This document shows positions 1-4,709 of a stretch of 12,356 bases of DNA, in pieces. Within the stretch, counting starts at the first letter, position 1. The number at the start of each line of letters is the position of its first letter. The translations under genes and the position numbers were made by a program. This DNA comes from an uncultured Oscillospiraceae bacterium (GTDB lineage Bacteria > Bacillota > Clostridia > Oscillospirales > Oscillospiraceae). Under the pieces are notes generated by a model. It saw only the letters and a list, made by a program, of their open reading frames with translations. It had not been told where the DNA came from and searched no databases. The DNA lies in NCBI GenBank assembly GCA_934546685.1, contig CAKTEB010000071.1, forward strand, positions 1 through 12,356. Reading direction: 5' to 3'.

Positions 1-7
1 GTACTCC

Positions 8-176
8 GCCCGAATTTTAATCGCAAGGGGCGCTCCGCTTATCCCCCCTTGCTCGTGCCTACTGCACTGCGGAGGTTGCACAAATGCCTACACAGATTTC
101 AAAGCGTGGGCGCAGTAGGCACGAAGGGGGCGGAAGCAGTGCCGCAGGCACGCCGCCCCCTGATTAAAATTCGGGC
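8..176. repeat. Long nested inverted repeat, intergenic
   Basis: A perfect 15-bp inverted repeat closes this segment: positions 8-22 (GCCCGAATTTTAATC) are the reverse complement of 162-176. A second, nearly perfect pair lies inside it: 45-65 matches the reverse complement of 111-129 apart from a small insertion, and both carry the CGTGCCTACTGC core. The central 66-110 is unpaired. The size (169 bp) and terminal inverted repeats resemble a MITE or other palindromic intergenic repeat, but I see no target-site duplication and no convincing protein. The whole left end (1-424) has no gene I can support: 177-276 and 370-424 show nothing recognisable. Confidence 0.55.
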
Positions 177-276
177 TAGGCACCGATGCGCTCACGTCTG
201 GAACCGATTCGTCAAGGCCTGCCCCGATTAACCCCCGCCAGGGATGCAAGGGGCGGAGCCTCTTGCCCGTTCTTTT

Positions 277-369
277 CCATCTTTCTGCCGGCGCAGAAAG
301 ATGGCCCCCGGAGGGCGTAGGTCAACGCGGTGCGCCAAAGGCGGGCGATTGATAATCGCCCCTACAAGA
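277..369 (+). repeat. Dispersed intergenic repeat, left copy
   Basis: This starts with a perfect 12-bp hairpin (277-288 pairs with 293-304, loop CGGC). A conserved arm follows (304-369) that ends in a second perfect 8-bp hairpin (343-350 with 354-361, loop GAT). The same unit occurs at 12116-12212 on the opposite strand, with only about eight differences in the shared arm. Both copies lie outside genes. It lies downstream of the lipoprotein gene on that gene's strand, but neither hairpin is followed by a clear run of T, so I read it as a dispersed repeat rather than a terminator. Confidence 0.7.
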
Positions 370-424
370 CTGTGGGGAATCTTGGATAAATCGCCAGACG
401 AAATGCCCACGCCCATAGCACCCT

Positions 425-847
425 TCAATCCGTCCCGGCATCCAGTTCCTTGGCCTCCTGGATCCACTCCGGGATCTCCGTCACCCCCTTGGCCTTCCAG
501 ATCACCGCGTCCCCGTCGGAGACGATGCCGTTGTCCCCTTGATACTCCTCCAGCAGCCACTGGTGCTCGTCCAGCCCCTCTATCTCATAGAAATAGCTGT
601 ACCGATCCCCGTAGGCATAGGCTACCAGCGCTCCACGCTCCATATACCGCTCCCAGGGGGAGTTCCCGTCCGAATCCGTGGACAGGTCGATGCGCGTATA
701 TGCCTCATAGGTCACGCCCAGAATGTCCGGGGGCGTGACCTGGGGCGTGTCCCCCAGCCGGGCGGGCTTTTTCATGGAGTGGCCGCCGCAGCCGGAGAGC
801 AGGAGCAGCGCCGTCGCCAGGACGGAGAGCTTGTGAAACCGATGCAT
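425..847 (-). CDS. Small predicted lipoprotein, unknown function
   Basis: This 140-residue protein has a lipoprotein signal peptide: MHRFHK, a hydrophobic stretch (about residues 7-17) and a lipobox LSGC with the acylated cysteine at residue 20. It should be exported, lipid-anchored and exposed on the outer face of the membrane. The mature part is acidic and rich in aromatic residues (Trp, Tyr), with no domain I recognise. I chose the ATG at 847 because GGGAGGT sits just upstream and the signal peptide begins there. A longer reading frame up to 961 would run through the pnp terminator. The gene follows pnp in the same direction after a terminator, so it is probably transcribed separately. Function is unknown. 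Confidence 0.75.
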   Translation of the reverse strand: MHRFHKLSVLATALLLLSGCGGHSMKKPARLGDTPQVTPPDILGVTYEAYTRIDLSTDSDGNSPWERYMERGALVAYAYGDRYSYFYEIEGLDEHQWLLEEYQGDNGIVSDGDAVIWKAKGVTEIPEWIQEAKELDAGTD

Positions 848-870
848 AGCGTGACCTCCCTTCTGCCTCC

Positions 871-899
871 AATAAACCACACCGCCCCCCAAAGCGCAA
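871..899 (-). promoter_or_regulatory. Weak candidate promoter for the lipoprotein gene
   Basis: On the minus strand TTGCGC (894-899) and TTTATT (871-876) are separated by 17 bp, with TGG just before the -10 (extended -10 type). It lies between the pnp terminator and the lipoprotein start. The match is poor outside the -10, so this is a guess from position and spacing. Confidence 0.3.
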
Positions 900-928
900 G
901 CGCCCCTCGAAAATTCGTCTCCCTGCAC

Positions 929-960
929 AAAAATGGACTGCCGCTTTTGGCGGCAGTCCA
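929..960 (-). terminator. Intrinsic terminator of pnp
   Basis: Positions 934-944 and 950-960 form a perfect 11-bp GC-rich stem (TGGACTGCCGC) with a 5-nt loop. Read on the minus strand it is followed by five T (complement of 929-933). It lies 15 bases after the pnp stop codon, so it should end the pnp transcript. Confidence 0.85.
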
Positions 961-975
961 CAATGCTTTTTGAAC

Positions 976-3093
976 TTACTTATTCTTGGCCATCTCTCTG
1001 AGGGCGTCTCTCCGGGAGAGGTTCACGCGGCCCTTCTCGTCGATGTCGGTGACCTTAACCCAGGTCATGTCGCCCACGTTCAGCACGTCCTCGACCTTCT
1101 CCACACGATGGTTCTCCAGCTTGGAGATGTGGATCATGCCGTCCTTGCCGGGCACCAGCTCCACAAACGCGCCGATGGGGATGATGCGGACTACCTTGCC
1201 GTAGTACAGCTTGCCCACCTCAGGCACGAAGCAGATGTTGTCGATGGCAGCCTTGGCGGCCTTGCAGGAGGAGGCGTCCACCGCGGAGATGAAGATGGAG
1301 CCGTCGTCGTCGATGTCGATCTTTGCGCCGGTCTCGGCGGTGATCTTCTGGATGGTCTTGCCGCCGGAGCCGATGACCTCGCGGATCTTCTCCACGGGGA
1401 TCTTCATGGAGATCATCTTGGGTGCGTACTCGCTGACCTCCTTGCGGGGCTCGGGGATGCAGGGGAGCATGATCTGATCCAGGATCTCAAGACGGGCCTT
1501 CCGGCAGCTCTCCAGGGCGTCGGCAATGATCTCCATGGTCAGACCGTCGTTTTTGAGGTCCATCTGGATGGCGGTAACGCCCTGGGTGGTACCGGCTACC
1601 TTAAAGTCCATCTCGCCGTGGAAGTCCTCCACGCCCTGGATGTCGATGAAGGTCCGGAACTTGTCGCCCTCGGAGATGAGGCCGCAGGAGATACCGGCCA
1701 CGGGCCGCTTGATGGGCACACCGGCGTCCATGAGGGCCAGGGTGGTGCCGCAGATGGAGCCCTGGGAGGTGGAGCCGTTGGAGGACAGCACGTCGGATAC
1801 CACGCGGATGGCGTAGGGGAACTCCTCCACGGAGGGGAGCACAGGGGCCAGCGCCTTTTCTACCAGGGCGCCGTGGCCATACTCCCGGCGGGAGGTGGAG
1901 CGGCTGCCCCGGGCCTCGCCGGTGGAGAAGGCGGGCATGTTGTAGTGGTGCATCCACCGCTTGCCCTCTTCGGGGAAGATGGTGTCCAGCTTCTGCATCA
2001 TGGACAGGGAGGCCAGGGTGCACACGGACAGCACCTGGGTCTGGCCGCGGGTAAACAGGCCGGAGCCGTGAACTCTGGGCAGTACGCCCACCTCGGCGGC
2101 CAGGGGACGGATCTCGTCGGTGCGGCGGCCGTCCACGCGCTTGCCGGCCATGAGCCACTTCTTGACGACCTTCTTCTGCATCTTGTACAGGCACACCTCG
2201 ATGTGCTGGTCGTAGTCCTCATACTTGTCCTTGAACTTCTCGGCGAAGTCCAGCCGGATGGCGGCCAGGCGCTCCTCCCGGACGTTCTTGTCGTCGGTGT
2301 CCAGAGCGTACTCGATCTGGGGCAGGCCGTACTCCATCAGGTCGTTCAGCATATCATAGTTGACAGCGGCCTTCTCGAAGGAGAACTTGGGCTTGCCGAT
2401 CTCGGCCACGATCTCGTTGATGAAGGCCACGATCTTCTGGTTGGTCTCGTGGGCCACCTGGATGCCGCCCAGCAGGATGTCCTCGGGGATCTCCTTGGCC
2501 TCGGTCTCGATCATGACCACCTTCTCCGCGGTGGAGGCGATGGTCACGAACATCTCGGCCCGCTGATGCTGGTCATAGCTGGGGTTCACCACATACTCGC
2601 CGTCCACATAGGCCACCTGGGTGGTGGCCATGGGGCCGTTCCAGGGCACATCGGAGTAGGCGGTGGCGATGAACGCGCCCAGAGAAGCGACCACCTCAAT
2701 GGAGTTGTCCTTGTCGTTGGACAGGGCGGTGCAGGTGACGACTACGTCGTTGCGCAGATCGTCGTCGAAGAAGGGCCGCATGGGCCGGTCGATGAGGCGG
2801 CTCACCAGCACGCCCCGCTCGGAGGGACGGCCCTCCCGGCGGAGGTAAGCGCCGGGGATCCGGCCCACGGAGTACATGCGCTCCTCAAAGTCGATGGTCA
2901 GAGGGAAGTAGTCGATGCCGGACTTGGGGGCGGAAGAAGCCACCACAGTGGCCAGCACCACGGTGTCGCCGTAGCGGCAGATGCACTCGCCGTTGCACAG
3001 CTCGGCCACCTGGCCGGTGATGACGGTGAAGGGGCGTCCGCCGATCTCGGTCTCAAAAATATGGCGGTTGGGGAATTCTTTTTTGGTTACCAA
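976..3093 (-). CDS. pnp: Polynucleotide phosphorylase (PNPase)
   Basis: This phosphorolytic 3'-5' exoribonuclease degrades RNA with inorganic phosphate to nucleoside diphosphates and takes part in mRNA turnover in the cytoplasm. With the start chosen here it has 705 residues, the usual length. The order is a first RNase PH domain (about 10-140, with RREGRPSERGVLVSRLIDRP), an alpha-helical linker (about 145-225), a second, catalytic RNase PH domain (about 310-540, with GRRTDEIRPL and DIQGVEDFHGEMDFKVAGT), a KH domain (about 550-610, GSGG loop) and an S1 domain (about 615-690). I prefer the TTG at 3091-3093 because AGGAGG lies 8 nt upstream. A GTG at 3141 has no ribosome site and would add 16 residues that the family does not have. 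The segment after FSTGE in the second domain (GEARGSRSTSRREYGHG) departs from the common GETGRMGGPGRREIGHG form. It follows rpsO, as in many bacteria. Confidence 0.95.
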   Translation of the reverse strand: MVTKKEFPNRHIFETEIGGRPFTVITGQVAELCNGECICRYGDTVVLATVVASSAPKSGIDYFPLTIDFEERMYSVGRIPGAYLRREGRPSERGVLVSRLIDRPMRPFFDDDLRNDVVVTCTALSNDKDNSIEVVASLGAFIATAYSDVPWNGPMATTQVAYVDGEYVVNPSYDQHQRAEMFVTIASTAEKVVMIETEAKEIPEDILLGGIQVAHETNQKIVAFINEIVAEIGKPKFSFEKAAVNYDMLNDLMEYGLPQIEYALDTDDKNVREERLAAIRLDFAEKFKDKYEDYDQHIEVCLYKMQKKVVKKWLMAGKRVDGRRTDEIRPLAAEVGVLPRVHGSGLFTRGQTQVLSVCTLASLSMMQKLDTIFPEEGKRWMHHYNMPAFSTGEARGSRSTSRREYGHGALVEKALAPVLPSVEEFPYAIRVVSDVLSSNGSTSQGSICGTTLALMDAGVPIKRPVAGISCGLISEGDKFRTFIDIQGVEDFHGEMDFKVAGTTQGVTAIQMDLKNDGLTMEIIADALESCRKARLEILDQIMLPCIPEPRKEVSEYAPKMISMKIPVEKIREVIGSGGKTIQKITAETGAKIDIDDDGSIFISAVDASSCKAAKAAIDNICFVPEVGKLYYGKVVRIIPIGAFVELVPGKDGMIHISKLENHRVEKVEDVLNVGDMTWVKVTDIDEKGRVNLSRRDALREMAKNK

Positions 3094-3214
3094 TTTTGTT
3101 GCCTCCTGTAATTTGGTGTTGCGGCACAGGAAGTTTAGCACTTGAAACAGCAGCCGAGCGGAGCCTTCAGATGCTCTTTCAACTGCTAAAGCTTTACCTG
3201 CACCAGGATCATGG

Positions 3215-3244
3215 GTGATAGGGTAATACCGCGGAAATCGTCAA
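3215..3244 (-). promoter_or_regulatory. Candidate promoter for pnp
   Basis: On the minus strand TTGACG (3239-3244) and TATCAC (3215-3220) are 18 bp apart, 5/6 and 4/6 matches to the sigma-A consensus. This would start transcription near 3208 and give a leader of about 115 nt. The rpsO terminator upstream argues that pnp needs its own promoter. The -35 overlaps the edge of the structured element at 3242-3378. Confidence 0.4.
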
Positions 3245-3378
3245 GAGAGCCTGGCGAGAGATATTTCGTCAGAAAAAGGTGGAAAACCGCAGGCATACTT
3301 TGTGTATTTCAAGGTTTTCCAAACGCATTTCTGGCGGAAGAGATCCGTCAGGATCCGCAGGCGCATTTGCGCGGTGTT
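3242..3378 (+). repeat. Structured intergenic element, copy 1
   Basis: This 137-bp element recurs at 10183-10319 in the same orientation and with the same length; about 99 of 138 aligned columns agree by hand alignment. Visible structure: a small TTTC/GAAA hairpin, then a perfect 8-bp helix GGAAAACC/GGTTTTCC enclosing the conserved ATACTTTGTGTATTTC hairpin, then conserved CGCATTTC and GGCGGA, a GCGG/CCGC pairing and a final CGCATTTGC-CGGTGTT. It lies between the rpsO terminator and the candidate pnp promoter, antisense to both genes as oriented here. Whether it acts as RNA or as a DNA repeat cannot be decided from this copy. Together with its flanks it fills the 374-base gene-free gap between pnp and rpsO. 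Confidence 0.75.
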
Positions 3379-3387
3379 ACCCCAAAT

Positions 3388-3424
3388 AAAAATGGCGGCT
3401 CACATGACATGAGCCGCCATTTTT
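3388..3424 (-). terminator. Intrinsic terminator of rpsO
   Basis: Positions 3388-3402 and 3410-3424 form a 15-bp stem (core TGGCGGCTCA) with a 7-nt loop. On the minus strand it is followed by TTTTTATTT. It lies about 40 bases after the rpsO stop. The stem is A/T-flanked on both sides, so it could work in both directions. It should insulate pnp from most rpsO transcription. Confidence 0.9.
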
Positions 3425-3467
3425 GAAGCGTCTTTCGATCACGCGCTTCGGCGGCCGGGGCCTCCGA

Positions 3468-3734
3468 TTACTTACGCAGACCCAGCTTGGCGATCAGGGC
3501 ACGATAACGGTTGATGTCCTTCTTTGCCAGGTAGTCCAGCAGGTTGCGGCGCTTACCGACCATCTTCAGCAGGCCACGACGGCTGTGGTCGTCATGGATG
3601 TGGGTGCGCAGATGCTCAGTGAGCTCGTTGATGCGGTAGGTGAGAACGGCGATCTGTACCTCGGGGGAACCGGTGTCGCCCTCATGGGTTGCGTACTCAG
3701 CGATGACCTGATCTTTTACTTCTTTGCGGATCAT
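3468..3734 (-). CDS. rpsO: 30S ribosomal protein S15
   Basis: The 88-residue protein is the primary-binding S15 protein of the small ribosomal subunit. It contacts the three-way junction of helices 20-22 of 16S rRNA and helps form a bridge to the large subunit. The sequence carries the family signature throughout: HEGDTGSPEVQIAVLT, INELTEHLRTH, DDHSRRGLLKMVGKRR and LLDYL at about residues 17-68, ending in LGLRK. The length is the standard 88-89 residues. The ATG at 3734 is preceded by AAAGGTGG at normal spacing; extending to 3875 would run into the promoter. It has its own promoter and terminator and precedes pnp, the classic neighbour. Confidence 0.98.
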   Translation of the reverse strand: MIRKEVKDQVIAEYATHEGDTGSPEVQIAVLTYRINELTEHLRTHIHDDHSRRGLLKMVGKRRNLLDYLAKKDINRYRALIAKLGLRK

Positions 3735-3836
3735 AATAAATTCCACCTTTCTATATGTTACCCTTGAAGCTAAGTGCCGGGCGGGTGAATACCGCGGAGC
3801 GCGGCCATTATCCCGGGACTGGGCATCAGGGCATAC
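3735..3836 (-). promoter_or_regulatory. rpsO leader, possible S15 autoregulatory site
   Basis: The predicted transcript has a leader of about 100 nt with strong local pairing. It includes a perfect CCGCG-CTC-CGCGG hairpin (3792-3804) and ACCC/GGGT complementarity closer to the start codon. In many bacteria S15 represses its own translation through such leaders. That is known for the gene, but here it is only inferred from leader length and folding potential. I do not recognise a specific described motif. Confidence 0.3.
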
Positions 3837-3843
3837 CGTTAGA

Positions 3844-3871
3844 ATTATACCACGAATTTTCCATTTGTAAA
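3844..3871 (-). promoter_or_regulatory. Sigma-A promoter of rpsO
   Basis: On the minus strand TTTACA (3866-3871), a 16-bp spacer and a perfect TATAAT (3844-3849) with TGG in front (extended -10) give a near-consensus vegetative promoter. Transcription should start near 3836, about 100 nt before the rpsO ATG. Confidence 0.85.
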
Positions 3872-3899
3872 GCACAAAAACGAAAAAATCTGCCTCGAT

Positions 3900-4085
3900 T
3901 TATTCCTCCGTCTTGGGCTCATACCGGATATAGCTGATATTCTCCCGGCTCTCCGACACGTCCACCATAAATTTATACACCTGATCTCTCAGCTTCTCCC
4001 TGAGGGTGCGGATGAGATTCAGAGCGGCGATGGTGGTGCCGTTGTTGGCCTGGCCCAGCACGTCACAAATCACAGCAATTTTCAA
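3900..4085 (-). pseudogene. N-terminal remnant of a GT4-type glycosyltransferase
   Basis: This 61-codon frame begins MKIAVICDVLGQANNGTTIA and continues ALNLIRTLREK, which is how a family of Firmicutes GT-B (GT4) glycosyltransferases begins (MKIA-CDVLG--NNGTTIAA-NLI). Members are about 400 residues long, so nearly all of the protein is missing. After residue 31 the sequence (LRDQVYKFMVDV onward) no longer looks like the family, which suggests a deletion joined to unrelated DNA. A TTG at 4083-4085 with GGAG 8 nt upstream fits as a start, so it may still be translated. It stops only 29 bases before the rpsO -35. A small functional protein that happens to share this N-terminus is the alternative. 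Confidence 0.5.
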
Positions 4086-4144
4086 TATGGCTTCTCCTCT
4101 GCGGACAGCGCCGCGCGGGCGCGAAGTTGTCCGGTTCCTTATCA

Positions 4145-4157
4145 TTGAATCATTCAA
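4145..4157. promoter_or_regulatory. Short palindrome, possible operator
   Basis: TTGAAT-C-ATTCAA is a perfect 13-nt palindrome in the gap between the divergent glycosyltransferase remnant and the ilv promoter. Its size and A/T content are those of a regulator half-site pair, but I cannot assign a regulator. Confidence 0.25.
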
Positions 4158-4182
4158 ATATCCGTGTCCAAAAGGGTACCAT

Positions 4183-4196
4183 ATTTCGGCCGAAAT
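4183..4196. promoter_or_regulatory. Perfect 14-bp palindrome, possible operator
   Basis: ATTTCGGCCGAAAT is a perfect palindrome about 100 bp upstream of the -35 of the ilv promoter. It has no T run and lies between divergent transcription units, so a protein binding site is more likely than a terminator. No regulator can be named. Confidence 0.3.
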
Positions 4197-4217
4197 TACA
4201 AGGCGCCCCGGCTGCAA

Positions 4218-4279
4218 AATGCCAAATTTTCTGCGGGAACCCCTCCCCAATAAGGGCAGAATGCTAAATTTGCAGGGAA
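4218..4279 (+). repeat. Imperfect direct repeat upstream of the ilv promoter
   Basis: AATGCCAAATTTTCTGCGGG (4218-4237) and AATGCTAAATTTGCAGGG (4260-4277) are similar, about 42 bp (four helical turns) apart, and the second ends about 15 bp before the -35. The spacing would suit a protein binding one face of the DNA. It could also be a chance duplication. Confidence 0.3.
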
Positions 4280-4294
4280 AGGCCCAAAACCCCA

Positions 4295-4323
4295 TTGACA
4301 AAATCGGGGGACTTGGGTATCAT
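4295..4323 (+). promoter_or_regulatory. Sigma-A promoter of the ilv operon
   Basis: A perfect TTGACA (4295-4300), a 17-bp spacer and TATCAT (4318-4323, 5/6) form a strong vegetative promoter directly ahead of the T-box leader. Transcription should start near 4330, giving a leader of about 380 nt before ilvB1. Confidence 0.88.
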
Positions 4324-4329
4324 AGAGAA

Positions 4330-4622
4330 AATCAATCGAAACAGGCTGTGAAAAGGAACAGTAACCGGGCCCCACTGGCTCAGAGAGGACGCGTTTGGTG
4401 CGAGCGTCCGCTATGGATCCGGCGAATCTCACCTTGGAGCTCCGCACTGAAAACCCGTTTTGGGCCAGTAGGCGGCGGCGGTATCCCACCGTTATCGGGG
4501 AAGCCCATATACATATTATATAATGTATGTGAGACCGAGGGCCCGGCCCTGCCGGGAATTTAGGTGGTAACGCGGAGTGTCAGCTTCGTCCTATCGTTTG
4601 GGTAGGATGAGGCTGTTTTTTT
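4330..4622 (+). promoter_or_regulatory. T-box riboswitch, probably tRNA-Leu sensing
   Basis: This leader RNA reads the charging of a tRNA and terminates transcription when the tRNA is aminoacylated. Stem I is visible: AGTA at 4360-4363, the AGAGAGG motif at 4382-4388 and a distal GGACGC/GCGTCC helix (4387-4392 with 4404-4409) whose loop contains TTGGTG. The likely specifier is CTC (Leu) at 4428-4430, within GCGAATCTCACCTTGGAGC; the purine after it fits the usual pattern. ATC (Ile, 4426-4428) is the alternative. The T-box itself, AGGTGGTAACGCGG, is at 4562-4575. In the antiterminator TAGG (4561-4564) pairs with CCTA (4590-4593) and ACG (4570-4572) with CGT (4587-4589), leaving TGGTA bulged to bind the tRNA end. 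Its T4568 fits A73 of the tRNA. Low charged tRNA-Leu should switch on all six ilv genes. Confidence 0.93.
4581..4622 (+). terminator. Regulated terminator of the T-box leader
   Basis: CAGCTTCGTCCTA (4581-4593) pairs with 4603-4615 as a 13-bp stem with two G-U pairs and a 9-nt loop, followed by seven T (4616-4622). Its 5' arm includes the bases that pair with the T-box in the antiterminator, so the two folds exclude each other. Confidence 0.92.
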
Positions 4623-4709
4623 ATAGGCAAAACCGCAGAGATTGCCGATTTATGTGGTATTGCCTTGAAGCGATTATTTGAACTGCTTGCGAAAAAGGGG
4701 CGATAAGCA

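Noticed and set aside
49..231. A 60-codon frame in the left palindrome region
   Set aside because: It lies within the nested inverted repeat, has no ribosome site and no recognisable protein features.
244..738. A 164-codon plus-strand frame through the left repeat into the lipoprotein gene
   Set aside because: It is a Pro/Arg-rich composition artefact, antisense to the lipoprotein gene, which has a signal peptide, lipobox and ribosome site.
970..3111. Very long open frame antisense to pnp
   Set aside because: It is made of repetitive Gly-His-Val-Leu-Asp sequence typical of the mirror frame of a GC3-rich gene. The opposite strand encodes an unmistakable PNPase.
3094..3141. A longer pnp start (GTG at 3141)
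   Set aside because: It has no Shine-Dalgarno site and adds 16 residues absent from the family, while the TTG at 3093 has AGGAGG at ideal spacing and gives 705 residues.
3211..3426. A 71-codon plus-strand frame across element copy 1 and the rpsO terminator
   Set aside because: The matching frame is broken by indels and a stop in copy 2, and conservation follows pairing rather than codons, so the element is not coding.
4226..4240. A possible CodY box (AATTTTCTG half) near the ilv promoter
   Set aside because: Only about 9 of 15 positions fit and the right half does not match at all. No CodY can be shown from this window.
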